A stretch of 64,000 nt of DNA from Spirodela intermedia (GCA_902729315.2 LR746272.1:10286327-10350326), one strand, 5' to 3'. Positions 47,050-60,132 are shown, counted from the first letter of the stretch. Program-made: numbers and translations. The notes: generated by a model not told the origin, from the letters alone.

Positions 47050-48354
47050 AGGTTGTGGAGCCATGCCCCCACAGTTTCATGATGTGACTAGAGAGAATCA
47101 ATGTTTCCATCATTATGGTTCGGTGCAACTATTATTGGCATGCAGAAGACACATCCAAAGCCCCAGCTGCAACTTGCCCACGCCGTGCCCAAGCGAGGGA
47201 TGAGCTGCCACGCGTGCCCCCCAGCGGGCGGATTTCCCACCTTCCACCAGCGACAACAGCAGACGCGCAGTGGGCAGAGCGCGGGCAGGTGAAGGGCCCT
47301 GGCTCTGTTCCGCGCCGTCCGTTGCGGCGGCGATGAGCACAGTTGCGGCGGGGAAGGGGGGGGGCCGCCATGTGCCGTCTTCAGACTAAAATACAAGCGG
47401 CGTTATGGAGGAAGTAGGTATCAGAATCACGGGTCGGAGATGAGCTCGTAAAGGGGAGGGGTTGACCGGGATGGAGCTGACTGGATTCCCTCATCCGTGG
47501 TGGGTTTTCATCTTTGATACTCGATGATGCTCTTCTTGGGAGGCTCTTTTTGTAGAACTAAAGTGGTTTGTTTAGAGGGGAATAACTTTCTAAAAGAATA
47601 ATCTTTTGCATGATGCGACCACTAGGATTTAGAAATATCGAACGGTTAAAAGAGAGAGAGTGAGATAGAGAGAGAGAGAGAGGGATGGGGTCCTGGCTTT
47701 GACCGGGATCTTCCTGGTCGTATGAGAGGAGCTGACTTGCGGTTGGGATCGGCGCGCCCATCGATTTCGTGGCCCGACAGTAGACGTGCGTCGGATGGCG
47801 AGGGGTAGTGGGCATGTCGGGGATGACCGCCGGCGGTTGCTCGACGGTTTCTCGACGGCGGCGCCGCCGTCGTTGGGTGTTCTCTGCGTTCAGGGTGGCG
47901 CCCGGGAGGGGGGACGGTCTATCTCTCCCCTACTCAGGGTCTTCTACGTTTAAACTCCATATCATAAATCAACTCTCATTATAAGAGACTCTCATCGCTT
48001 TCCTTTCGCTGGCATGAAATCAGAATAACATTCGATTCGGGATAATAATGGATTGAAATTTTTTTAAGCAGCAAAACGAGAAACCCGATTCCGAGTCAGA
48101 TTTTGCATTCGCTACGAGTTAAATCCTCACGACGGCATGTGGGCGCAAGACCCATTGATTAAAAGGCCCCCGGGACTTAGGTTTGCTAATCATAAGACGT
48201 CCCTGTCGTCCCCCGGACGCCCTCCCCCGACGACGGGGATTCATCTTACTGACCTCCGCCGGCTGGCAGATGCCAAGTTCTTGTTTAAGAGATCAGATCC
48301 CCCCCCCCCCGGTTGGTCCCCCGAGCTTCCCGTTTGTGGAGTTAGGACGAGGGT

Positions 48355-48355
<1 letters not shown>

Positions 48356-48433
<78 letters not shown>

Positions 48434-48441
48434 CTCTCTCT
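48356..48441. repeat. Compound (CT)n(CTAT)n microsatellite
   Basis: A (CT)n run followed by about eight CTAT units, then CT again. Length variation among individuals is likely. Confidence 0.95.
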
Positions 48442-48931
48442 CCCTTTCTCTATCCATGGCCAGAAGAAAAGAACAAGCAGCAAGTCGTCCAGCCTGGTTT
48501 CAGCGTGCTGAACGGCGAAAGAATAGAAAGGTGTGATATTTCTTCTTCTTGCATGGGTTTTCTAGTAGGCTTATGGGATGCTTGGGTTGAGGAGGGCCCA
48601 CGCGAGACCAACACTTGCGATCCAAGCTGGGTGTGGAGGGCCCACTGTCACAGGTGGCTGCCAGAGGGGGCCAAGAACAACGCCTTCTTGGATGATCTAA
48701 CGGCCGCTAGGAGGGTGGTCGCTAGTATATTTGGGTTTTCCATCCGATTTATTTACTATTATTAGAGGGTTGTGAAGAGCCTCTAATGGAGGGAGGAAGA
48801 TTTTCGCCAGACCAGGCTGGCGGGGAGGGGGGTATGACCAGGACGGTCACATGGGTGTCTGGGAGTCAGCTTCCTCCCCACCCCCCAGGGGAAAAGGAGA
48901 GGCCTTGCGTCTTCCTCGCTTGCGGGGTGCC

Positions 48932-48945
48932 GGTATTTATACTGG
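48932..48945 (+). promoter_or_regulatory. Possible TATA box of the AG-peptide gene
   Basis: GGTATTTATACTGG lies about 245 bases before the start codon at 49188, followed by a leader with a GA-rich tract at 49137-49160. Weak evidence, based only on position and sequence. Confidence 0.35.
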
Positions 48946-49187
48946 GGGAGGACCTGTATTTGGAACCCTAGGCGGCTCTTCTCCACCCCCAACGAACTTC
49001 TCTGCCTCGCTGCAGCGGGTAGCGTCCTCTCGCTCTTTCTTCCTCCCAGCGGGTGGCCTTCTGTGGGTTTCGATTGGGGGGAAGAGAGACGGGAGGTGTT
49101 TACGGGTTCAAGGTTGCGAAGAGGGGGGGCGGGGGGGAGGAGAGAGAGAGAGAGAGAGGAGAAGAGAGGGAGAGATTGAGGAGAAGG

Positions 49188-49693
49188 ATGGCAGCCCACA
49201 AGGTTTCCTTCAGAGTCATGGCGATTGCGGCCCTCATCTTCGGGATCGCACTCCCCGCTGTCCAGGCGCAGAGCCAGGCCCCAGCTCCAGCCCCCACTAG
49301 TGACGGTTAGTTGACCCTCCTCCTCTCCCTTCATCTTCCTCCTCTCTCTGGAATGTGCCTCACTCCGAGGGAGACAGTGGTCTCCCTGCAACTTCCTCCA
49401 CCCCTCCTGCTTCTTCCCGGCAATGTGGGCTGTTTCTCCGACGACCCAGATGGCGAAAACCCCAGTTCTCTTCTGGGCTAACTTCAGATCTGCCTCATAG
49501 CACCCTCATTTCAAAGTCCCCTCTACGCTGTTTCTGAGGTTATTTGCCTCATTCTGGAAATCATATTCTGACGAATGGTTCTCTCACAGGAACGTCGATC
49601 GACCAGGGAATCGCCTACGTGCTGATGCTGGTGGCGCTGGTCCTCACTTACCTCATCCACCCCCTCGACGCCTCCCCCTACAAGCTCTTCTGA
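49188..49693 (+). CDS. Arabinogalactan peptide (AGP16/20/22 type)
   Basis: Two exons, 49188-49305 and 49590-49693, give 73 residues. A signal peptide covers residues 1-27 (hydrophobic MAIAALIFGIALPAVQA). The mature core is QSQAPAPAPTSDG with Ala-Pro repeats, sites for hydroxyproline and type II arabinogalactan. The C-terminus TSIDQGIAYVLMLVALVLTY, then LIHPLDASPYKLF, is the conserved GPI-anchor signal of this family. Known of the family: tiny cell-surface proteoglycans of the outer plasma membrane. The intron falls at the conserved place between SDG and TSIDQ. Nothing odd. Confidence 0.96.
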
Positions 49694-50180
49694 CGCCCCC
49701 TTCTCCTCTCCGGGCCTTCATTTTCTGATGCGCCGCCCACTGCGGGGGAGAAGAAGCCGAGAATAATCGATCGCCGTGCCGAGATCCTTATTCATAAAAT
49801 CCCCCTGATTCGGCTTTCTTCTTCTCCTTTACGGGCTCTTGGATTCTCTGTTGGTGAAGCTTTTTAATTGAGTTGTAGCGTTATTACTCCCTTCTCATCC
49901 TCTTCCTCGTCCTTCCTTCTTCCCCTTCTTCTTCATCGACGTCGCTCTCTTCTCAAGGTACAATAATGGGCTCTAATAATTCCGGTCAGGAGACGACCCC
50001 CGATCGAAGGGAAAGAACGTGGTTCTCTGATCTTCCCAGATCTGATAACGCGAACCGTTTGATGCGAAAATCGGCACAAAACGTGCTCCAGCCTCGGTGC
50101 CGCACCTAGTTAACCGGTCGGTGAAGAGGACGGCTCCAAATCATCAACCCAACCGAGCATGGAACAAGAGGGAAATCGGC

Positions 50181-50221
<41 letters not shown>

Positions 50222-50630
50222 ATTTGACTGGGCTTTGAGAGATTAAAACGCGACTAGACCCGTTGACACTCTCTCAGAGGAGTCGCTTTCGAGCCTCCCA
50301 CCGAGTCCAACCGACAGCTCTCTGAGGGCCATGATCATTCAACTCGGCTCAGAGCTTTGGACCCTTGTAGACTCACAGATGAAGGTCAACGACGGTCGTC
50401 AAGAGAACCTCTCCCCGCGCCGTCCCCCCCCCCAACCCCCAACAAATAAAATGAACAACTTCTGCATACCCAGATGGAAAATTGACAGATTTTCCGCGAG
50501 CATAGTTAGCCCAGCAAGAAAAAAAATTTAAAAAAAACGGGCAAGATACACATCCCCGTGTATCCACGCAAAAAATCAGATGGTCACCCGCAAAATTATT
50601 CATCTGTTCTTGGTGGGAAGTCCTCGCCAG
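49694..50630. other. Convergent intergenic region between AG-peptide and MTM1-like genes
   Basis: Both neighbours end toward each other here, so it should hold both 3' untranslated regions. It contains a (CT)n run at 50186-50219 and a poly-C run near 50424. No gene seen. Confidence 0.55.
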
Positions 50631-53600
50631 TCATGGACTCGAATGTCTCTGGTGCAGGACGTGCTTTACAACCTCGTAAAACGAAACCACAATCCCCACG
50701 GAGGGTCCTGCCCGAGCTACGCGTGGCCCGGCGCCTGTGAAGAGGCCTCTCATGCCTCTCTCCCTGTTAAAAAGGTCACAACAGTACCATCTTCAGAAAG
50801 CTAGCTCCTCCTTTACATCGAGCATGAAACATGCATGGTTCTCACTGGGTTTAGCTACAGCATCTACATGATCGAACTGCGTGGGTAGTTACCATATAGA
50901 CAGATGCTACTTGGTACGGTGATGACAAGCTTCTTCTGGGAATATTCATCATTATGTGGCATGGAGCATGATTCTTACCGGTGTTTTCTAACAGCATTCA
51001 TATGATACGAACATTTGGCATCTGGCACGGCGAGGAGATCCGTTCTCCAGTGAAATATTCATGGTTGAGAATGAAATAAAGCATTTTGCCGCGACCAAAG
51101 AAGATTAAGAAAGAGCGGATGAGGGAGAGGGAACATACCTCCAAACATCGACTAGCACTTGCCTGGTGGTCATGTTCAAGGCCCTACTTGGATCCTTCTG
51201 TGATACAAAGAGAGAGCACTGATGTAAAAATGGGCCGAGGAAGAGAGAAAGCAGCAGAAAAGTGGCTGATTCATGCAAAAGAATGTCCCCATTTTCCAGC
51301 CTGGGTCGCAGAAGAATGCAGGCCCTAATCAACTGCAGATTTACTCTCAAGTAAACCTGTTCTAGGATAGAACCCAATAATCGAATAGACCTTCTTGCGA
51401 AAAAATGGATCAAATTTTGTAGATTCGCTAAGTCAAATCTTACCCAAAAAAGCCGCTGCTCCATGGGGAAACTTCTGCCGTAATTTATTAAAAATTGCCT
51501 CTCAACAGGCCAAGAAGATGGCCTCTGGGTGGCGACCCATCTTATTTTTTATAATGACGGGAAAATCGTAAATGTTTTTTAATAATTTGATATCGAAATA
51601 ATTCCATAATTGAATGAAGTCTTTGCAACAAGAAAAATAAATAAATAAATAAATAAATTGTATGAGATGACCAAAAGTAGAAGGGTACCTCTATTTGTCT
51701 GCGAGTCTTTACAACGTCAAGTGGACATGTAACCGCAGCTGCAATGCTTCCTGCAACAAAACCAGCTGAGAAATTGGCCCCCAGAACACTTGCTGCAGTC
51801 GCCTCCTCACCAACAATCCCAAGTAGTTTTCTCCTGATCTGTTCAGAGTGTCAGTTCTCGAGATCATTCAGCATTATAAAGAAAGGCTGTCAGAAACTAA
51901 CGAACTAAAGAAATCACCATGCACCAGAAAGAATATTACCGGCTCAAGGGTTGACCAACAGATAGCAGAGAAGGGAACATCACGAGCAAGTTGTGCACCC
52001 ACACCAGTCCACAAGACGCGGAAATTCTGTACTGTTTTTTAAATAGCGTTCACATCAGCAGGATATACAAAATGAAGGGAAAAAAATCCTATGAATATTC
52101 TGGTCCAGAGATGGAAACTCATGGTTATCAACAACTTTTTTCCTACGTCCTTGAAGATCGCACTTAAGAAAGAATCCATGGTGGTCATCAGAAAGCAGGG
52201 ATAGCGGGACCTTTCAGTGGTCGATTTTTATAACATTAGGTTAATGGTTAATGCTTCCACCCTATGAAATCAGTATACGGAACATGAATGAGATGCTAGG
52301 CTAAACTGAGATAAACGACATGAACACTCCATTTTTGGTAAACAAATCTTTTAATTTATAGGAAAGTCTTTTAAACCCACCATAAAACCATGGTGAAGCA
52401 CTATCAATTTTTAGTTTATTATTATAAAAAAAAGGAAGACGGATAAAGCATTCGTCTACTACCTTACTCCCGGGTAACAACAAATCTGTCACCAAGTCTT
52501 TGAGTCACTCACAACAATGGAACTCAGATCAAAAGCATTCGAGTTAGTTAGACTAGAATCTACACCGTTCATGTCCAAATTCAGCTAGATGAGTTCACGC
52601 ACGATGAAAACGGTGGTTTAGTTCGAATGCGCTCTGAATTACACGCAATTTGTGGTGGCACAATGCGTAAAATCTGCCTTTTTTCTGAACTCATTAGGTT
52701 CTTCTAGAAATCATAGTACCTCATTTCTGCCCAGGTTGTCCAAGGCAGATACTTGACACCCAGGTCTGTCCTGGTTGGATTGAAAACTATAATTCATGCT
52801 TGTAATAGAAAAGGGTACACAATTTAATGAAGTAATTATTTCTTTAAGTTACGATTTTTCATCCATGTAATGTTACTGTCCCACGTCCCAATGCTGTGGT
52901 CTAGAACAACCAACAATGTATCACATTATATATAGAGAACGTTCGGAAGAAGAGTGCGTACTGTTTTGCAGATTACTGGTATTCCTCAGCGGTGAAAGCA
53001 CCCCGAGCAAAGTTTTCCAGACCCCAGGAGGCTTTCCTTCACTTTTAAACTCTTTAAATGCCTGTTGTCAATAAATCCGGTAAACCGATAAATACATTAA
53101 AAGACTGAGTTAGGGAAATAAAATAAAGAACTCCAGAGAGAAAATACTCTATGAGAAAGTTAAAGCTTCTTCAATGCCTGGACCCAGAGAGCTAGCTTGG
53201 TGAAATCACCTACCTCAGTCTATACAGCTGACAATTTAAGAGCCGAGTGCAAGAGTAGGGCTCTACAAACTGAGTTAAATCCCCACAGCCAACTTAAGCA
53301 TGCATGGAGGAGTCAAGATGCTCTCTGTCTATTCAAACCTGATGCCACTATTTCTTCTCCTTTTTTGTGCTATTTCCTTCCATCACAAGAAGGCTCCTCA
53401 TTATGATCTGGATTGTATCACTATCCTTATCTTTTATTTATTACAACCGTTCTATTGTAGGTATCACTCTCCTAAAACGGAACGCACCCAGACAAGATCC
53501 TTGTAGTGCCGCGTAAGACATTTTTTCCCTTCACAGACAAAAAGCTGAGCAAGAACAGGTGATTGATCAATTAGGCAACGGATAAATTTACTAGTAAACG

Positions 53601-56600
53601 CTTGCAACCATCATTCTGCTTCCTACAATTTATTCCTTCTTGTCTGAGGAGCACTCGTTACCGTAAGTAACACCCTTGTGCGCCCTCTCAATTTGTCCTC
53701 TAAAGTGCAGAAGATCTAATATTCTACTGAGAAATTGAAATATTATATTTCTTCAAGTATTTCGGCACAAGTGGAAAGCTTCAATCCCATGTGATTGAGA
53801 TCAGGCTATATCCACGAAATGCCTGATCGAGATGGGATTGAAGTATTTCGGCACAAGTGAAATTCCTCTTAAATACGATATTGCAAACATTTCTGGAGAT
53901 CAGGCTATATCCACCTTTTTTTACTTGTTTCATTCATTTTAAAAATTTCAAACCCATCGAGTTCTCATAGGATGCGTGAATCATCCAGACCCTGTCGTCT
54001 TACCACCCCCCTGTCCCCCCCCCCTCCAAAAAAAAAGGTAATGATCCAATGCTTGTAAATATCGCTTATAAATGGAATGAAGATGATGTTGAGTACAAAA
54101 GCCAAAAATTAGGCTAGCAATGGGGAATCTAATTTGTGTCAGCAACCCAAAACAACCAAAATATCCTAAACCACCTGATCTTAATCATTGAATGCAGCAT
54201 TTTTTATTGTTTCTCTGACTTCATTTTCATCAGGAGAATCTATACAGTGATATATTGAAAGCATTATACTATCTTACTTTGGAAGGATAAAGACAGTAAA
54301 TTATAATGTGTATGATAAGCAAGAGGCATTTTGGATGGCAAGCCCCTATCTCGTGCTAAAAAGGCCAAGGCAGTTCCCACGAGCACAGAAAACTCGCAAT
54401 ACAGTTAGTGTTGCAAGAGTTTTAATTTTTCATGAAAAGAGAAGCAATATACCTGCATTCGTGTTCTTGCAAGTTCGATGGGAGAGCAAGCTATGCAGGC
54501 TAATGAGCGTGCAACAGAGCCCGAAACCAAAGGGGCGTATGGTGTCAAATTCGGAGCATTCTTAGTTGTGAAGTCCTCTGTCCAGTTGCGAAATAAATCG
54601 TAGCATGGTAAATATATACCCACCTATTATCATAAGGGGAAAAGATTAGAAAAACAAATTAAAGGATCTCAGAACATTAAAAAACGATCGAGAACAAGGT
54701 AAGCAGGACAGATGCTCAAACTAAAAGCTGACTTTTTTCAAAATGCCTGTATTCGAAGCACAAAATATAGAAAGTGGAGTCAAAGCTGAGGTTTCAAAAG
54801 TAGGGTAGATCAGGCAAGAATCAACTGAACCAACCAAGCTTTCCATCAGCTGCTTTAAGTGACCGTGAATGTGAACTAACTATAATAACTAGAGGGGTAT
54901 TTAGTGTTTATTCTTGAGAAAAAAATTACCACTAAATAGGCTGTTATAGTCATCCATTCAAATATTAGATCCAAAACAGGAACTAGAGAAGAACTCACTG
55001 TTGGTATAGCTAATGCTAGTGCTGCATTAGTGCCTCTCCAGAGTCTAGTAAATCCTTCCTGCATAATTAATCTTATTAGATCCACAAGCGAAAAAAGATT
55101 TGAGAAATGATTTAAAATGTATGACAGTTTATGGAAGAAGAAATAAGACACAAGCTGCGTATATGCACTCGGGCATACAAAGGGAAAGGGGTTAGAACAC
55201 CTACTTGTCTAATGATTTTGTGGAAAACATCCAGCGTTCCTTTGTACTGAAAACAATCAGGGGGACAAACCATTTCAGTACCAAAAATTCCACCACGAGT
55301 GCATGATGTAGAACATCTGATATCTGAAAAGATCTGAATAAAAACATCGAAATGTGGTTAAAAAATAGCGATAGACCATTCTTTGCATGTTACAGGAAAG
55401 TATCAAATCGAAATCCAAGTATCTGAAAATTAAATGCATACTAAAACGTTAAAAAATGCTGCACCAAGTAGAACACAGCTGACCAAGTAGAAATTTATAA
55501 TATATGAGGGAAATTCTTGAAGCATAAATAACTACCTGTACATGAGAAATTCAGATGATGTGTCAACACCGTTACTACAATACATTTCACTGATTATTCC
55601 ACGTTTCCATAATGGATGCATGCAGGCTATTCTACTCGTCAGAGTCCAAGGTAACACTCAACAGACCTAGGTAACACTCGTCAGAGAACCAGAAAGAGCT
55701 AATAATCCGTCAAAGCAGCCATAGCCATATGGCATTCTCTTAAAAACCATGACTGTTAAAGCTAAACATTCCATCGATGCAAACAAATATTATCAACACT
55801 GAACAAACAACGATCAATATTGACTTGGATAGCCAAATCTTGAAGGTTTTGGGCATAGCTTCCTGTTGGCTATCAACCTAAACAGAATATCCCTTTTACA
55901 CACAGCCCTGGATAATATGGCAAACGTGAGAAAGCGTATGTTTAGATATGCTCGAAATGTATGTGAGGGAGTCATGCTACCAAAGACCAACAGGCACCAT
56001 TAAATACTCAGTTTGAGAAGATCCAACGCAAACTATTAACAAATGCCTTCCTTAACCAAAACATCAGCTATCATAGAATTCAGTTTCAAGTTAAGACGAG
56101 ACATAATTCTCTATAACTACTTTATTTATTTTTCATACTGTGGTGGGACCTAAAAAAGTTAAATGCTTGCTTCAAAATTTTGGCTGTCTCTCATAAAATG
56201 ACATTGATGCTCATCGTTTATATTAATTTTAACAAATTGCAATAAAACGTGGTACACAACGAGGATTTTTTTCTGCTCCTTATCAACCAATTATGGGCTT
56301 TGTGATCCAAGCAATATTCAATGACACAACATATATAGGAGCCATGACCAAGGGTAGGATGTCTTGGGGAATATCTCCAGAATATGAATGAGCATAAAAA
56401 TATGCATGGTGCATTAAATTCAGATACATCAGGCAGGGATCATTATCTCTTGAATGAAAGTTTCGATAGCTCACAAGGATAACCATGCATATGGTCAGCT
56501 TCCCCAGGAACAGAAATTATGAACAGTTAAGAAAATATTTTCTTCCTTAATTAAGAATTATGTGAAGTATTTCTGCTAATGGCGTCCAGTTGAAGATCAA

Positions 56601-57864
56601 GTGAATGAATCATTATCAAAATCGAAGAAAACAAAGGGTCCCTGTTATGATTGATAGTACAAGTCATTATTGTCTCGTGACATCACATTCAATTAATTCG
56701 TGGTCATAATCAACATACTTTTTTGCATCTGAATTCTAAAGCATGTAATTCATATATACCTAGGCTAATGGAGAAGTAAAAATCTGAGGGATGTAAAATC
56801 CATCTCGTGCTACATACAGGCAGGTTGATCTGACAGACAATAACACTGAAGCTGAATGTCGAATGCGAAACGAGACAAATGGTTCACGGAATCATTTTTC
56901 AACATATATTTCCTAGTCTAGAATCATAAAGTACGAATAATATGTTAAATCACCACAATAACCCTCTCGTCATTTTATAATAAATGTGGCCAAGATAGTC
57001 AAGATAGTCAAGATAGACTATGTTGAGGTCATCACCATACCGTGTTTGACCCCAGTGAAACAATGTGCCTTCGGACATATGGCTCGTAAGGATAATACGG
57101 AACTCCAGCTGCCTGCGCCTGTAATCTAGTCTGGTGACGTGAAGTCAGGGACATCAATCAGTACTTAGCATAAAACTGGTAAAGCACGACATATAAAATC
57201 AACAAAGCAATCAATCTCCAGTGACAGAAGAAGAAGACTGGGCCTTCACAGTTTTGATAAAGCATCTCGACAAAAAACCAATTAGGTTTTAAGATAAACA
57301 AAAATTAGAGAAGATATCGTACATAAATCAAAACAATGGAAGAAAATTCGTTAGAAATGTACATAACAAGATGGAAAGTTTCCCTAAAACCCCCGGCCAC
57401 TGTATGATAGATACTGTATTCGTCAAGCTCGATAGACAGTATCAAAGAGAAGCAATGGAAGAACGAAGGGCCTTGAGGGAATAGTGTCCAAATAGAAACG
57501 GCGATTAAACCCTACAAACGAAGGAAGAAACGACAATGCTTCTATCAGGACAAACTTCATTCGTTTCGCGCGATTCTCATTGCTATGGAATACCGAACGA
57601 TGTACAGGGTGGGTCGTTAAAGAAGGGTACCTTGGCGACATCAAGGGGATTCACGAGGACCGCCGAAAGAACTGCAGCCCCAGCGGCAGCGACGGACCTC
57701 TCTCCGAAGCTCATCTCGGTATCGGAGGACAACCGAATGGGAGACATCGAGGACAGAGAAGGGTGAGACATCCAAACGTTCCCCGCGCCATCGCCGTCAC
57801 GATCAACCCTCGACGAGGGGTTCATCCACGAAGACACCGTGAGCCTCCAAGAAGCCACCGCCAA
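50631..57864 (-). CDS. MTM1: MTM1-like mitochondrial carrier (SLC25A39/40 type)
   Basis: Ten exons, all in frame: 57864-57631, 57130-57041, 55333-55205, 55058-54999, 54623-54453, 53061-52962, 52031-51940, 51838-51689, 51197-51139 and 50763-50631. They give 405 residues. The three carrier signatures are NPLDVAK (residues 72-78), SPIELAR (about 217-223) and CPLDVVK (about 330-336). RLWRGTNAALALAIPT and RVARAGPSVGIVVSFYE are typical of the MTM1 group. Known: an inner mitochondrial membrane carrier needed for manganese delivery to superoxide dismutase in yeast and plants, and linked to glutathione import in animals. A Cys-rich loop (CSTSC...CPPDC) lies in the first matrix segment. The start is taken at 57864; in-frame ATGs at 57822, 57768 and 57714 are alternatives, as the N-terminus is not conserved. 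Confidence 0.93.
53754..53910. repeat. Imperfect duplication in MTM1 intron 5
   Basis: AAGTATTTCGGCACAAGTG occurs at about 53754 and 53839, and GATCAGGCTATATCCAC at about 53801 and 53900. CTTCAATCCCAT and ATGGGATTGAAG form an inverted pair between them. The order suggests a local duplication of about 85-100 bases. Confidence 0.8.
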
Positions 57865-58551
57865 CGCCGACCCCGCGCCACCCTCGCCACCGCGACCTTT
57901 CCAAAACTCCGCACTGGAATCTTCCCTCCAAAGACGTCACATATGATGTAGCCGACTCACCACCATGAGGGTGGTCTTGAAGGGCAACCCACCAAGATTT
58001 AGAAGGGCGGACGGAGAAGGAATAGCACGAGGAACTCCTCTCTCTCTCTCTCTCTCTCTCTACGTAATGAGCTATGCGATGAGCTAACTCTCCACCAGGT
58101 TTGAGGGTTGTCCCTAAACCGGAAAAGCGCCACCTTCCCTCTTCTCTACCCCACAACCAATCCTCCGTTCATTTGTGGCGACCACGGAAATGGAGGGTCA
58201 GGCTGCGCGAAAGGGAGGACTCGTAGAGGCGGCGGGGGCGTGCGGCAGGAGGAAGAACCACCGCCTCCCGACTCAAGCGGGCCACGTGGCCGTACCCCCC
58301 GCCTGCAATTCTCTCCCCCCGAGCCCACCGTTGCCGGGACTCGGAGAACTCGCCCCGATTTCTCCTACAACTCGGACCCCACCCCCCGGGCTCCGCTCTT
58401 GTCAAACCGCTGCTTGCTTGCAAAGCAAGCAGGTTCCTTGGTCAAACACGATCCAGGAGATGGGGGTCAACGAGCCAAAAATGCCAACTTGGGGCCACAA
58501 TCTCTCTACGGTCCAGGAGGGGATCAACGAGCCCAAAATGCCAACTTGGTG

Positions 58552-58597
<46 letters not shown>

Positions 58598-58715
58598 ATC
58601 GAGTCAGAAGTGATCGAGAGAAGAGCAAGATTGTATAGCATGGTCTCTCTGAAGAAGACTGAGTCTCAAATGGCCCGCGTTGACCGAAATCGCTCTTGAG
58701 GCCGAAGTATCTCAC
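57865..58715. other. Region between MTM1-like and twin CX9C genes
   Basis: Should hold the MTM1 promoter and leader and the 3' end of the CX9C gene. A (CT)n run lies at 58039-58060, a perfect hairpin at 58411-58433, a tandem pair of about 65 bases at 58450-58551 and a (CT)n(CA)n compound repeat at 58553-58597. Overlapping open frames on both strands in its GC-rich part look like chance. Confidence 0.55.
58553..58597. repeat. Compound (CT)n(CA)n microsatellite
   Basis: About 12 CT units followed by about 10 CA units. Confidence 0.93.
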
Positions 58716-60057
58716 CGCTTGTCCCCCGCTGGTCGTGTGCGCCCCGGGAGGGCTCTGCTCCGCCAAGGAGAATCTCTTCACTTTCTGGACCAGAACAGCG
58801 AGAAGATCATTACATAGCAAGCATGGGCAGCTCCTCCAACCCAGAGATCAACTGAGATTATGATTATAAGTAGAACAGAAGCATATCTACTTAGATGATC
58901 ATGAATGGGCATACATACTGAGCATCAGGGAGAGCATCCAAACCAGCAATGGGACGTTCACAAAAGCCAAGATTGGGCTCCGACTATGAGAGATCGGCGA
59001 GGTAATTCGACAGAAGCAGTAGAACAAGGAGAGAGATTCACAGAAACAGCAATGGTGGATATTATTGAAGCCTTGATCATACCCGCCAGAGGTATCTAGT
59101 AGAGAAATGATCTAACAACACCAGCGAGGAATACAATCAGATCAAATGGTAAAAATTTTGATCCATCATTAGAAGCAAATATCATGGCAAAGAGTTATAT
59201 GAAACAAAAAGAATATAAAAAATATGACGATCCAGCATTCTTCGGCTAGTATGGACAAGAACAAAGCAGGACCAGCAACCAATCTTGAAAGAAAAGCATC
59301 TCACATTATAATAACTATCTTCTTTAACTCGGTTTCGATCCCTTTATCAGTACATGTCCATCCGCCATGATCCTTCTCCTAGAAGGCGAAAATGGCGCCA
59401 TTCATAAAAACCCACCTGCCGGATTCATCGTACTTCTTTTTGACATTGTACATTTATTCATACATAGTTTCCTCCGACCAGGGATGGAGCACAGGATTTT
59501 AGATAATTGTATATTTCCGCGTTATTTTCAATTTTTCTTAGAAGAAAATTATCACTGTGAATAGGCCGGAAGACGACTTGAAGAATTTATTCTACCAGGG
59601 GAAAAATCTCACCGAATTGAAGGGAGAAATTGAGCAGGAATGCATGCCGTCGATAGCCAGCGTTGATTTTATGCAAATCAGGGATTGATTCTTTAAAACT
59701 CGCGCAAATCAGAGAGATAGCTGTCTAACATTCCCGATGGGATCCGTCCCCTCTTCCCCGTCCTGCCGATGGGCGATGCAGCAAACAGACCATCCACGAG
59801 AGCTCGGGAGGAAACCATGGGAGGGACTTGGAGAATCATGTCGATCAACGATTATCTCGAGATGTGAAGGGCCATCAAAAGTTGAAACACGGAGAGGGGA
59901 AAATGAAGGACCTCACCTTATCCAGAATACACTTCCGAAGCTCATCCGACAACCGGAGGCATTTCTCCCGGTCGTACGCACTGTCGGCCACACAGTTGAG
60001 CAGATCCAGCGCCTCCTTGGCGCACACGGGCTGAGGAGTCACCTTCTCTTCCTCCAT
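58716..60057 (-). CDS. Twin CX9C (CHCH-type) small protein
   Basis: Exon 1 (60057-59917) encodes 47 residues with two CX9C motifs, C12/C22 and C33/C43, separated by ten residues. This is the coiled-coil-helix-coiled-coil-helix fold of mitochondrial intermembrane-space proteins, which are imported and oxidised by the Mia40 pathway. GT donor at 59916. Exon 2 probably begins at 58784 after CAG and reads KVKRFSLAEQSPPGAH. A GT donor at 58715 after GGQA would end it, with a last exon I could not locate; otherwise the frame runs on to a stop at 58524 through a CT/CA microsatellite, which seems unlikely. The N-terminus is secure and the C-terminus is not. I cannot name the family member. Confidence 0.75.
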
Positions 60058-60120
60058 GGATCCCCCCCCCCCACCCCCCCGCCCCCGCAGTCAGGGGCTT
60101 TACGATCTCCTCAACGATGT

Positions 60121-60132
60121 GTTATATAAATC
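60121..60132 (-). promoter_or_regulatory. TATA box of the twin CX9C gene
   Basis: On the minus strand TTTATATAAC lies about 65-75 bases before the ATG at 60057, the expected distance for a short leader. A poly-C tract (60061-60085) lies between them on the plus strand. Confidence 0.6.

Larger units (their letters stand above)
46652..49187. other. Intergenic region between gamma-tubulin and the AG-peptide gene
   Basis: 2.5 kb. Holds a long (CT)n run (46952-47046), a GC-rich stretch with overlapping chance frames on both strands (47100-47400), a poly-C run near 48299-48310, a compound (CT)n(CTAT)n repeat (48356-48441) and, at its right end, the promoter of the AG-peptide gene. I see no gene. 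Confidence 0.6.

Noticed and set aside
46674-47128. Open frames with long Arg-Glu runs
   Set aside because: They are translations of the (CT)n microsatellite at 46952-47046.
47100-47400. Five overlapping GC-rich frames on both strands
   Set aside because: GC-rich DNA with few stops; no start context, splice partners or similarity.
58108-58699. Two 170-residue plus-strand frames ending in CT/CA repeats
   Set aside because: GC-rich chance frames overlapping each other, with microsatellite tails and no homology.
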